Shown here piece by piece: positions 36,879 to 44,145 of a stretch of 64,000 bases of DNA. Under the pieces are notes generated by a model. It was not told the origin of the DNA and did not search any database. It worked only from the letters and a program-made list of their open reading frames with translations. The stretch comes from Acidobacteriota bacterium (GTDB taxonomy: Bacteria; Acidobacteriota; Terriglobia; Terriglobales; Acidobacteriaceae), in contig QIBA01000044.1 of NCBI GenBank assembly GCA_003225175.1, forward strand, positions 1 through 64,000, given 5' to 3'. Made by a program: the position numbers and the translations under genes. Position 1 is the first letter of the stretch. The number at the start of each line of letters is the position of its first letter.

Positions 36879-37553
36879 TCAATCGACGATCTCTCCATCG
36901 CGCATGTGGATCGTGCGGTCGCCGATTGCCGCTGCCTCAGGATTATGGGTGATCATTAGCACCGTCTGCCCAAGCTCTTTGTTGGACTGCCGCAGCATGT
37001 TCAGCACGACATTAGAGTTCTTGGTATCAAGATTTCCAGTAGGCTCGTCCGCAAGAATGAGCGCTGGATGATTGATGAGAGCTCGCGCAAGAGCGACACG
37101 CTGCTGCTCGCCGCCGGAAAGTTCGCTCGGACGATGATGGAGCCTTCCTTTTAGCCCGAGCAGTTCTACGATCTTATCGAAATATTCGCGGTCCATTTGA
37201 CCATTCTTGCCACCGATCTCGTGTGCAATCGCAATGTTTGTCATCGCGTCGAGCGTTGGCAGAAGATTGAATTTCTGGAAGACAAATCCGATTCGGCTTT
37301 TGCGCAAAGCGGTGCGCTTCGCATCGGATAGCTGCGCGAAATCGACGCTATCGATCAGCACGCGGCCGCTGGTTGCGCGAGTAAGCCCACCGAGAATATA
37401 GAACAGCGTAGATTTGCCGCTTCCTGAAGGACCTACAATGCTGACAAATTGGCCGCGCTCGACATTGAAGCTTACTCCGCGCAACGCTGGAACTTCGACC
37501 TTCCCTACGTGGTAGACCTTACTGACGTTGTCTGCCTGAATAATATGCGGCAT
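36879..37553 (-). CDS. ABC transporter ATP-binding protein, LolD/MacB-like
   Basis: 224 residues. Walker A GPSGSGKST, Q-loop FVFQKFNLLPTLDAM, signature LSGGEQQRVALARAL, Walker B ALILADEPTGNLD, H-loop THNP. The EVPALRGVSF start and NLLPTL region are typical of the LolD/FtsE/MacB group, the natural partners of FtsX-type permeases. No permease is adjacent; the orphan permeases at 20.8-26.1 kb and 44.3-47.0 kb are possible partners (inference). The stop overlaps a possible TTG start of the next gene. Confidence 0.93.
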   Translation of the reverse strand: MPHIIQADNVSKVYHVGKVEVPALRGVSFNVERGQFVSIVGPSGSGKSTLFYILGGLTRATSGRVLIDSVDFAQLSDAKRTALRKSRIGFVFQKFNLLPTLDAMTNIAIAHEIGGKNGQMDREYFDKIVELLGLKGRLHHRPSELSGGEQQRVALARALINHPALILADEPTGNLDTKNSNVVLNMLRQSNKELGQTVLMITHNPEAAAIGDRTIHMRDGEIVD

Positions 37554-37583
37554 GCAAACTTTCAGTCTACACGACGGGAAAGA

Positions 37584-37610
37584 TAGAGACTCGGCGATGC
37601 TGCGTCTCTA
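37584..37610. repeat. palindromic interspersed repeat, copy 1
   Basis: TAGAGAC...GCTGCGTCTCTA: outer seven-base arms of an imperfect palindrome. It belongs with similar elements at 40492, 55115 and 58011. This copy lies between the ABC ATPase gene and the receiver gene. Confidence 0.55.
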
Positions 37611-37640
37611 CTGATACCTGGGTCGTGCATATTTTTTCAG

Positions 37641-38081
37641 TCAGCCGGCGGCGATTTGATTGCCCGAGTTCGTGTGCGTCGCGGCAAATTCCGCAGTGAG
37701 CGTCTTCTTCGGTCCACGCTTCTTCACAAGCATAATGCGAATGCGCTCGAGCAGGTCCATCGGCGGGTAAGAACCCTTAGGCAGAAAGATATCCGCGCAA
37801 GTTCCTTTTTCATACATCTTCACTTTCCCGCTGAAGAGGATCATCGGTGTTTCAGGCGCAAGTTCTTTAAGAACCCGGACGACCTCCGCGCCATCCATCT
37901 CGGGCATGACTAAATCAGTAAGAACCAGGTCGATGGCGCCAGAGTGTTGAAACATCTCGATCGCTTCGCGGCCGCTGCTCGCAGTGAGCACACGGTACCC
38001 GCGCGTCTCCAGCATGAATTTTCGAATGGAGAGAGATTGTTCGTTGTCGTCGATGCAGAGAATAACTTTTTTCGGTCGCAT
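37641..38081 (-). CDS. stand-alone response regulator receiver protein
   Basis: About 146 residues from ATG 38081 (MRPKKVILCIDDNEQ); an in-frame start at 38138 lacks coding character. One CheY-like receiver domain with all key residues: DD in CIDDNEQSLSIRKFMLETRGYRV, phospho-acceptor Asp in LVLTDLVMPEMDGAEVV, Ser in MILFSGKV and Lys in DIFLPKGSYPP. A 25-residue basic tail follows. No histidine kinase is near. Confidence 0.9.
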   Translation of the reverse strand: MRPKKVILCIDDNEQSLSIRKFMLETRGYRVLTASSGREAIEMFQHSGAIDLVLTDLVMPEMDGAEVVRVLKELAPETPMILFSGKVKMYEKGTCADIFLPKGSYPPMDLLERIRIMLVKKRGPKKTLTAEFAATHTNSGNQIAAG

Positions 38082-38436
38082 GATTACCGTACGTTTCCAT
38101 CCGCAACATTGCGGAGGGTAGCGGAAGGTCAGTCGCAAAACTCGGAGTAGGCGCAGGAATGGACCCGAAGAAGAGGCGCAGCATCGTTCTTAAGATGCGC
38201 GACGCTCAGCTCAACATTCACAGCGCCCGAACCCGCGTTCAGGACGGCCTGCCTGTTCTAGATTTTCTTTTCGAAAGGGCGATCATTTCGTGAGAAGCGT
38301 TTTTGCATCCTACGGCTGAGTGGTCGCTCGTGTAAAGTGCCTTGGCCGCTAATCGAGATTTTTTTTTGGCAAGAAACTGACAGGAAAAAATCGCTCAAAA
38401 AATGCCGGAAAATTGAGAGGAACAGAATTAGGCAGG
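38082..38436. other. intergenic, no feature recognised
   Basis: About 355 bases between two leftward genes. The part from 38350 to 38430 is A/T-rich with a run of nine T (near 38360), possibly the tail of a weak terminator. No gene or RNA recognised. Confidence 0.35.
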
Positions 38437-39330
38437 CTAGATCCAAATCTCTCCGCGCGCGACTTCCACACAATATCCACCGACGTGTACGTTGACCACT
38501 CTGTCACCGGACTTTTCTGCCCGCACATAAATGCGACTCGGACGGTGCACTTCGATTCCCTGCTCAATGATCGCCGTCTCTCCGCGCTCGATGACTCCGT
38601 GCATTGCCATCCACGCTGCACAACATCCTGCTGCTGATCCAGTCGCCGGATCATCTCCGTTATAAAAAGGCATGCGCGCATGCAGCTTTGCCTGCGGATC
38701 TACGGTCTCTGCAGTGACAAAGTAGAACAAGCCTCCATCGCCACGTTCACGGTACTGGGCCAACTTGCTCCAAGGCCCCACTTTGCGAATGGCGTCTAGT
38801 GAAATGACAGGAACGATGATGAAGGGCAGTCCCGTTGTGAATGTCTGCACTGGAAGATCCGGTGCGATTTCATTGAGTGACAGGCCCGCTGCGCGTGCAA
38901 TCTGTTCCTTGTCGTGTACCACTCCGGCCTCAGGATCGCGTTGACGCATCTCGCCGAATGATTTCTCGGAGTTCTCCTGGCGGAAGCGCACTGGAATTTT
39001 TCCAACTTTCAGATCGAGCCATATCTCGTTGGTGCCACCGAAGCGATGTAAATAGTAGGCCGTACCTAATGTCGGATGCCCGGCAAATGGAAGCTCCTCC
39101 TGAACTGTAAAAATGCGCACGCGTGTGCCGTCGCGGCGCTCCTCTTCAACTTCGCGAGGCAGAATGAACGTCGTCTCGGAAAGATTCGTCTCGCGCGCGA
39201 GCGCCTGCATCTCGCCCGTCGACAATCCACGAGCATCGGTGAAGATCGCAAGCTGATTGCCTTCCAAGGGCCGGTCAGTAAACACATCCATGAATACATA
39301 TGGCAAACGACGGCGAGTGACACTAATCAT
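38437..39330 (-). CDS. PhzF family isomerase/epimerase
   Basis: 297 residues, standard for the family. The diaminopimelate-epimerase-like fold is recognisable from YVFMDVFTDRPLEGNQLAIF, the catalytic Glu in ARETNLSETTFIL, LPFAGHPTLGTAYYL, and GDDPATGSAAGCCAAWM in the C-terminal half. PhzF proteins isomerise aromatic or dihydroaromatic acids; outside phenazine clusters their substrate is unknown, and no phenazine genes occur here. Confidence 0.9.
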   Translation of the reverse strand: MISVTRRRLPYVFMDVFTDRPLEGNQLAIFTDARGLSTGEMQALARETNLSETTFILPREVEEERRDGTRVRIFTVQEELPFAGHPTLGTAYYLHRFGGTNEIWLDLKVGKIPVRFRQENSEKSFGEMRQRDPEAGVVHDKEQIARAAGLSLNEIAPDLPVQTFTTGLPFIIVPVISLDAIRKVGPWSKLAQYRERGDGGLFYFVTAETVDPQAKLHARMPFYNGDDPATGSAAGCCAAWMAMHGVIERGETAIIEQGIEVHRPSRIYVRAEKSGDRVVNVHVGGYCVEVARGEIWI

Positions 39331-39454
39331 ATGGTTATCTTAATTGCAGCGTTGGATGAGATAGGATTGCAGAACGCAGCACGCTGAGTCTAGACGGTGA
39401 TGAAGTCCAGCACGGACCGCAATTACGCATGTTCCGGGACAAGCATTGAGAAAA

Positions 39455-39485
39455 TTGCCTAGTTTTTGATGAATCGCGATACAAT
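39455..39485 (+). promoter_or_regulatory. candidate promoter for the peroxiredoxin leader
   Basis: TTGCCT at 39455-39460 and a good -10 TACAAT at 39480-39485, separated by 19 bases. Transcription would start near 39492, only about ten bases before the leader ATG, so the leader peptide would be translated from an almost leaderless transcript. Confidence 0.45.
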
Positions 39486-39500
39486 CCTGAGAATCGAATT

Positions 39501-39566
39501 ATGAGGATGAACTTCCCGGTCACGTGTTGCGTTTGCTGTTGTCAACCCATGCGGCCTAATTGCTGA
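39501..39566 (+). CDS. Cys-rich leader peptide (21 aa)
   Basis: A 21-codon ORF too short for usual gene finding: ATG 39501, stop TGA 39564-39566. It encodes six cysteines, five of them within six codons (TCCVCCC, codons 8-14) and a last one just before the stop. An internal ATG at codon 3 is an alternative start. Such Cys clustering is very improbable in a random ORF and matches a peptide whose translation reports charged tRNA-Cys. The ribosome site is weak (TGAGAATCG). It lies 85 bases before the peroxiredoxin gene with a terminator in between. Confidence 0.65.
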   Translation: MRMNFPVTCCVCCCQPMRPNC

Positions 39567-39624
39567 CCGGGAACTCGCGCAAGTTCTCTCAAACCCACCC
39601 GGCAGCGCCGGGTGGGTTTTTAAT
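39513..39624 (+). promoter_or_regulatory. candidate cysteine-responsive transcription attenuator
   Basis: Stem 1 pairs 39513-39522 (TTCCCGGTCA) with 39564-39573 (TGACCGGGAA), ten perfect pairs enclosing the Cys codons. The terminator is a 12-pair stem AAACCCACCCGG (39591-39602) / CCGGGTGGGTTT (39608-39619) with a U-rich tail. CCGGG at 39567-39571 can instead pair with CCCGG at 39598-39602, giving an antiterminator. A ribosome stalled at the Cys codons would cover the left half of stem 1 and favour that alternative. The structures are seen; the mechanism is inference. Confidence 0.65.
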
Positions 39625-39650
39625 TTTCAGGTAAAACTAGAGGAGATTCT

Positions 39651-40331
39651 ATGAGCACAGACACAACTGCTTCTCGCATTCCAAGAATCAACGAGCCGGC
39701 TCCGGAGATCGTTGCTAAGTCAACGCACGGCGTGATTCGTCTTACTGACTACACCGCAAAGGGTAAGTGGGTGATGCTGTTCTCCCATCCTGCAGATTTC
39801 ACTCCGGTGTGCACAACTGAGTTCGTTGAGTTCGGACGCCGTCACGCAGAGTTCGAACGCCTCAACGTGCAACCTGTGGGAGTCGCCGTAGACAGTATCT
39901 ACGCGCACATCGCGTGGATTCGTAACATCGAAGACAAATTCAAAGTGAAAGTCCAGTTCCCCCTGATCGCTGACCTGGATCAGAAAGTCGCACAAGCTTT
40001 CGGCATGGTGCACGAAGCAGTCAGCGATACGGCGGCGGTTCGTGCCGTCTTCTTCATCGACCCGAAGAACACGATTCGCGCTTTGCTGTACTATCCCCTG
40101 AACCTCGGCCGTAACGTAGACGAACTCCTTCGTGTCTTCGAAGCGTTGCAGACGGCAGACCAGAACGCTTGCGCCTTACCGGCAAATTGGAAACCGGGAG
40201 ATGCCGTGATCGTTCCTGCCCCGATTACTCAAGCCGACGCCGAAAGACGTGTCCAATCGAACGGCACCGGTGTCGACGTCACAGACTGGTATTTCACGAA
40301 GAAGAAGTTAGCGGCAGCAGCAGCGGACTGA
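39651..40331 (+). CDS. 1-Cys peroxiredoxin (Prx6-like)
   Basis: 226 residues, ATG 39651 after AGAGGAGATTCT. AhpC/TSA fold of the Prx6 class: INEPAPEIVAKSTHGVIRLTDYTAKGKWVMLFSHPADFTPVCTTEFVEF with peroxidatic Cys 54 in the PxxxTxxC motif and the Prx6-like SHPADFTPVC. AHIAWIRNIEDKF, DPKNTIRALLYYPLNLGRNVDELLRV and a C-terminal extension (KPGDAVIVPAPIT, WYFTKKKL) fit the class. A second Cys (NACALP) may or may not resolve. Reduces peroxides in the cytosol. Regulation probably by the upstream Cys leader; the tRNA-Cys gene follows after 74 bases. Confidence 0.93.
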   Translation: MSTDTTASRIPRINEPAPEIVAKSTHGVIRLTDYTAKGKWVMLFSHPADFTPVCTTEFVEFGRRHAEFERLNVQPVGVAVDSIYAHIAWIRNIEDKFKVKVQFPLIADLDQKVAQAFGMVHEAVSDTAAVRAVFFIDPKNTIRALLYYPLNLGRNVDELLRVFEALQTADQNACALPANWKPGDAVIVPAPITQADAERRVQSNGTGVDVTDWYFTKKKLAAAAAD

Positions 40332-40405
40332 CATCAAGTTCGTGGCCGCAGATCAGCGTTCAGGAGCTTATTGCTGATCGCTAATTGCTTGTAGCTGCTT
40401 TTCAA

Positions 40406-40480
40406 GCACCGGTCGCCAAGTGGCTAAGGCACGAGCCTGCAAAGCTCGCATCGCCGGTTCAACTCCGGCCCGGTGCTCCA
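40406..40480 (+). tRNA. tRNA-Cys (GCA)
   Basis: 75 bases with encoded CCA. Acceptor GCACCGG pairs perfectly with CCGGTGC, discriminator U, anticodon arm CGAGC-CTGCAAA-GCTCG gives anticodon GCA, T-arm GCCGG-TTCAACT-CCGGC. It is in the same direction as the peroxiredoxin with its Cys-codon leader and could be read from the same transcript. Confidence 0.95.
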
Positions 40481-40491
40481 GATTCGAGCCG

Positions 40492-40521
40492 AAAGAGACG
40501 CAGCATGCTGCGTCTCTTTTC
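40492..40521 (+). terminator. palindromic terminator after tRNA-Cys (also repeat copy 2)
   Basis: A perfect palindrome of 28 bases (40492-40519; starts AAAGAGACGCAGC, ends mirrored) with TTTT at its end, 12 bases after the tRNA. It can act as a terminator for the tRNA-Cys transcript, and its core GAGACGCAGC/GCTGCGTCTC is the same as in the repeats at 37584, 55115 and 58011. Confidence 0.7.
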
Positions 40522-40549
40522 CTGTTAGCGAAAACTTGGCGCAGGGATC

Positions 40550-40573
40550 TGGCGGAAGCGTGTGCGAGTCGAA
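40550..40573. repeat. attL-like copy of the tRNA-Sec 3' end
   Basis: 24 bases from tggcggaagcg to gagtcgaa, identical to 44146-44169. Upstream and downstream bases differ between the two copies, so the homology stops sharply, as at a recombination core. Confidence 0.8.
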
Positions 40574-40592
40574 TCCGCGCATAAACGTTAAC

Positions 40593-40603
40593 TCAACAAC
40601 TTA
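40593..40603. repeat. inverted recombinase-site candidate, left island end
   Basis: TCAACAACTTA here is the exact inverted copy of TAAGTTGTTGA at 44132-44142 next to the other core. When the two island ends are joined in a circle these words flank the core as inverted sites, as expected of core-type integrase binding sites. Confidence 0.45.
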
Positions 40604-40653
40604 CAGCGCAGCAGATGGCATGAAATACACCGTTTTAGATGTAAGGCAGCGTG

Positions 40654-40673
40654 AACGGCACGGAAACAGCACG
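40654..40673. repeat. direct repeat near left island end (arm-type candidate)
   Basis: AACGGCACGGAAACAGCACG; matches 18 of 20 bases of the segment at 44102-44121, same orientation. Each copy itself is two GGCACG/AGCACG-like half words. Position near both ends suits integrase arm sites. Confidence 0.45.
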
Positions 40674-40819
40674 GGAAAAGTGGAACGCAGTTTCAAATGC
40701 AAGTCAGCGGATGACATCAGAAACCTTAGGAATCATGCCTAAACGGATAAACGGAGCGCGGATAGAGCGCACCGTTCTCCGGAAGAACGGTAGGGGTAAA
40801 ATCCTCCTACTCGACCGCC

Positions 40820-41077
40820 ATGACCAATCCCAAAGAAGACCTCCTCCGAGAACGAAAGACTGTGGTCGTTTTCGACATTTGCTCCTCAACAACGATTCTC
40901 GAAGACCTCAAAGAAAGTGATAACCAACAACAATGGCGAAACCTGCTGATAGGGCTGAAGAATTTCCTAGTTGAGGAACGCGAAGGCTATGTGCCCTTCG
41001 ACCTTTACAAATTTGCCTGCGGCTTGTGTGAGTCCTCGTCAATGCGCGTTGTGACGAATCGGAGATACATGACGTAA
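40820..41077 (+). pseudogene. 5' fragment of a nucleotidyl cyclase-like gene
   Basis: An ORF beginning MTNPKEDLLRERKTVVVFDICSSTTILEDLKESD. VVVFDICSSTTILEDL matches the first metal-binding strand of class III cyclase domains (FxDIxxST), and EEREGYVPFDLYKF is where KFxGDG should follow. Instead the frame runs into CGLCESSSMRVVTNRRYMT and stops, so the second metal Asp and all later motifs are missing. It is read as a truncated remnant, cut at about 41015, within the island. Confidence 0.5.
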
Positions 41078-41116
41078 TTTGGTAGGCTTCAGGCCACGGA
41101 GTCAGATACCGGCTTG

Positions 41117-41414
41117 TCACACTTGAAGTGCCTCATCTGCTGCTTTGATGAGCGCAATTCCAGTCGCTTCAGCGACCTTTCGGTATATCTCCTGTTGACC
41201 GTCAGGAATGTCATACTCCTGCCCGATTGTTTCCTTGCAATGGCTCATGTCTTTGAATTTCGCGTCTACGATTCCGCTTCGGTGACCTATGAGGTTGCGA
41301 AGCAAGCTTCTCATCGATCATTTGATTCGGCACGGGCAGATTCTCCGGAATCAGGCGATTGCTAAGACTGCGAAATTTGGCGGCTATGTTGGCTTTGCGA
41401 GAACTGCTGCGCAT
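41117..41414 (-). pseudogene. unassigned coding remnants downstream of the immunity gene
   Basis: Two overlapping reverse-strand frames (41211-41414 and 41117-41314) look protein-like in complementary halves: SRKANIAAKFRSLSNRLIPENLPVPNQMI in the first, then GIVDAKFKDMSHCKETIGQEYDIPDGQQEIYRKVAEATGIALIKAADEAL in the second. A single frameshift near 41320 would join them. This may be an orphan C-terminal toxin fragment or another broken island gene; no family recognised. Confidence 0.3.
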
Positions 41415-41462
41415 TTGATTCCATAAAACTTACGCCTATCATATGACCTGACAGGCGTGAGT

Positions 41463-41915
41463 CTAATCTTCAAGACCTTCTTTGATGCTTTTGGAATCGA
41501 CCAGGGACTGGATCAACTCGTCCCGAAGATCCGAGCCAACTCTGTCAGGTGAGATTTCCTGGGAACACTTCAGTAATCCAAGCACAATTTCTGAGTTTGT
41601 TTCGACCTGGAGTTTGAGCGCCTGCCGAAACGCGTCTTGGGCCAAACTTGCAGAATCCTGAACATTTAGCAGGAACCAGCCTAGCTCCACATGCGCCTCC
41701 ACAAAGCCAGGTTCAAGCTTGATCGCACGTCTAAGAATTTCTTCGACTTCCTCAGGGGTTCCCTCGTCTCCTAGCTGCAAGAGTCTTGCTTCCCAGACAA
41801 GCAGTTCCGATGTTGGCTCTCCTGACAGCTCAGCTTTGCGGATCACATCCAAGGCCGATGCATACTCATTCTGCTGCATAAGGACATTGATCGAGTCTCT
41901 CAACTTCTGATTCAC
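41463..41915 (-). CDS. small helical repeat protein, probable immunity protein for the RHS toxin
   Basis: 150 residues, start overlapping the RHS stop (41912-41915), so translationally coupled. Predicted all-helical with TPR-like units: LMQQNEYASALDVIRKAELSGEPTSELLVWEARLLQLGD, EEVEEILRRAIKLEPGFVEAHVELGWFLLNVQDSASLAQDAFRQALKL. An acidic protein directly after an RHS tip is the usual place of the immunity gene in polymorphic toxin systems; function is inferred from that position. Confidence 0.65.
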   Translation of the reverse strand: MNQKLRDSINVLMQQNEYASALDVIRKAELSGEPTSELLVWEARLLQLGDEGTPEEVEEILRRAIKLEPGFVEAHVELGWFLLNVQDSASLAQDAFRQALKLQVETNSEIVLGLLKCSQEISPDRVGSDLRDELIQSLVDSKSIKEGLED

Positions 41916-44077
41916 TTTGGCCTTTTTTGGGACAATCGCTCTGCATTTTCTATCAGCTTCTTCATTTGTGCTGCCTTTCTGTCCCCACCTTTCGCGAGTT
42001 CTTTTAGTTCTCCTAAAGTCTTGTCGCCGTATTCTGAATGATACGACTTTGATCGTTTTGCGGAACCAGAGATCTGCTCGTCGGCTTTTTTGCTGTCTCT
42101 TGCTTTTTCGGCGTCCTGTTTTGCCTTGCTTTCCTTGTCTCCTTTTTTGTCTTGGTTGTTTCCAGAATTGGCCGGAGGCGAGGCAGACTTCGTGTCCTCG
42201 GCGGGGACAGCTGGAGGGGTCGATGCCTTACGATCCTTACTGAAAAATAGCTGGTATTCGACTGCAATCACCAACTGCGTAAAAAGCATTGCTTTCTGGA
42301 GGTAATCAGTGTGCTCCCACTTGCATTTGTAATAGCATTCGTTTGGAGTCCTCAGCATTAGGTGTCCATCTAGATCATTTAGACCTATAGGGTTGTTGCG
42401 AACATACGTGTAAAGATTTAGGGTTTGCGGATCTTCCAAGTCTGCGTAAGGAATTGGGTCTGGATCTTCACTCCAGTCCGGGCTCATCCAACGTCCCATT
42501 GAAGCAGCGTAATATCTAGCTCCGAAGTAATCCAGATTGGACTCGGTGTCTCGTTCCTTCCCCGTAAACTTGTAGTGATTCGACGCATTGCTAGGTGAGC
42601 ACGAAACTTCCTGCCCGAAGGGAGCATAGATGCAATTAGAGACGGTACTGCCTACCGAGTCAGTCATTAGGCGCGTGCTCTCAAGATGATCCGCGTGATA
42701 GTACTGATTACTCGCAATTGCCGAAGACGTGCTCTTGGCGATTAGCTTGCCATCCGCAAAAATGTAGTCGGTCCATCCAACCGCGTTTTTTTCAGCTATC
42801 ACTTGCCCATTTAAGTAAAGGTATTCTGTAAACGAACCACCGACGTCTTTTCTGACTCGTTCTCCATCTGGTCCGTACGTGTAGGTCGCTCCGCCGCCGT
42901 CTATAGTCTTCACCCGGCTCTCGGCGTCATAAGCGTAGCTGTGCGCACCGTCCCACTGGAGGTTTCCCGCCGCGTCATAATTCCAACCTGAAAGACGATT
43001 GTTTTGGTCAAAAGCATTCTGGAAGCCCCATGTTCCAGAGGAATTCATATTCCCATATTGGTCGTAAGACAAGGATACGTTGAATCCGCCGTCACTCTGA
43101 GAGCCATTAAGAATCCGATTGAGCTGATCGTAGCTGAAAGACTGGGTCTTTGCGCTCGTGAGGTTATCGATAATGCTCATCACATTACCGTTGTTGCCGT
43201 TTCCGTGGCTCGCATCGGGATACGTGTAGCTCTTGTTGAATAACACTTGGCTGTTATTTGTGTTCGTTTGGAGGATCGCGCTCGCCTGCAAGCGATTGTT
43301 AAAGCTCACGGTCTCTTGGACACCGTTGCCATACGTTCCAAGACGGAAGGAACCAGCAGGCCAATAAGCCCAAGCGCTTGGAGAAAGTGTGGCTGTGAAA
43401 TACGGAGAATTCACTGTCGAACCGCCATAACTGTCGTAATTGACAAGGCTGCCATAACTGTCGTAATTGACAAGGCTGAGGCGATTTGCGCCGTTGTCAT
43501 GACGGAAGGTGACTTTCCGGCCACTCGGATACGTGAGCGACTTCATATTTCCGGCCAAATCGTATTCCGCAGTGATGTGCGTTGTGTAGTCACACGCGCT
43601 GGGGATACACCAAGTCTCACCTATGATCCTTCCCATCTTGTCGTAGGAGGGATCAAAGGCATCATTCACGTCGTTCGATGCATGTGTAAGGCGACCAACG
43701 GAATAACCGTGGTTTGCCGCGTCGTAGTAAAACTCGCGGCTCGCAGAACCATCTGAATACGTCTTGATCGTCAGACGATTGATCGCGTCATAACCATAGT
43801 TCACAGTCATTCCGCGTGCATCCGTCTTGTGCAACAAGTTGCCGTCAGCGTCATATCCATTAATGCAGGTGGCGCTTGACCAAATGCCGTAACAAATCGT
43901 GCCGGACTCTCCATTTGCGGCGGTAATTAATTCCGAAAGCGAATCGTAGGTAAACGTACGAGGAGTTCGCGCAGTTTGTGTACCATCCCCCACTTGATTG
44001 ACCGACTTCAGATTGACATCAGAACAACGATGAACGTGTATGGGGACGTGGTCACGGACGAAATGTCCACGGCTCAT
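41912..44077 (-). CDS. RHS-repeat protein, N-terminally truncated, with variable C-terminal tip
   Basis: 721 residues. Many YD repeats from about residue 40 (RTFTYDSLSELITAANGE, INGYDADGNLLHKTDARGMTVNYGYDAINRL) to the RHS core end (YKFTGKERDTESNLDYFGARYYAASMGRWMSPDWSEDP...LNLYTYVRNNPIGLNDLDG). After that comes a unique 150-residue tip: one hydrophobic segment, a Lys/Ala/Glu-rich linker and an end reading YGDKTLGELKELAKGGDRKAAQMKKLIENAERLSQ. Full RHS toxins exceed 1200 residues and have export signals; this one lacks both. The first 35 residues are not RHS-like, and the gene ends next to the island border. Confidence 0.85.
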   Translation of the reverse strand: MSRGHFVRDHVPIHVHRCSDVNLKSVNQVGDGTQTARTPRTFTYDSLSELITAANGESGTICYGIWSSATCINGYDADGNLLHKTDARGMTVNYGYDAINRLTIKTYSDGSASREFYYDAANHGYSVGRLTHASNDVNDAFDPSYDKMGRIIGETWCIPSACDYTTHITAEYDLAGNMKSLTYPSGRKVTFRHDNGANRLSLVNYDSYGSLVNYDSYGGSTVNSPYFTATLSPSAWAYWPAGSFRLGTYGNGVQETVSFNNRLQASAILQTNTNNSQVLFNKSYTYPDASHGNGNNGNVMSIIDNLTSAKTQSFSYDQLNRILNGSQSDGGFNVSLSYDQYGNMNSSGTWGFQNAFDQNNRLSGWNYDAAGNLQWDGAHSYAYDAESRVKTIDGGGATYTYGPDGERVRKDVGGSFTEYLYLNGQVIAEKNAVGWTDYIFADGKLIAKSTSSAIASNQYYHADHLESTRLMTDSVGSTVSNCIYAPFGQEVSCSPSNASNHYKFTGKERDTESNLDYFGARYYAASMGRWMSPDWSEDPDPIPYADLEDPQTLNLYTYVRNNPIGLNDLDGHLMLRTPNECYYKCKWEHTDYLQKAMLFTQLVIAVEYQLFFSKDRKASTPPAVPAEDTKSASPPANSGNNQDKKGDKESKAKQDAEKARDSKKADEQISGSAKRSKSYHSEYGDKTLGELKELAKGGDRKAAQMKKLIENAERLSQKRPK
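43424..43477. repeat. 27-bp tandem duplication inside the RHS gene
   Basis: The unit starting gccataactgtcgtaattga is present twice in exact tandem. In the protein it adds one copy of the nine-residue phrase SLVNYDSYG in frame, so it does not disrupt the gene. The perfect match shows a recent event. Confidence 0.9.
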
Positions 44078-44101
44078 AGCAAAGTAGTGGCTTTAGCTCT
44101 C

Positions 44102-44121
44102 AACGGCACGAAAACGGCACG
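44102..44121. repeat. direct repeat near right island end (arm-type candidate)
   Basis: AACGGCACGAAAACGGCACG, partner of 40654-40673 (18 of 20 identical). Adjacent at 44132-44142 is TAAGTTGTTGA, the inverted partner of 40593-40603. Confidence 0.45.
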
Positions 44122-44145
44122 CAAGCCTAGCTAAGTTGTTGAAAT

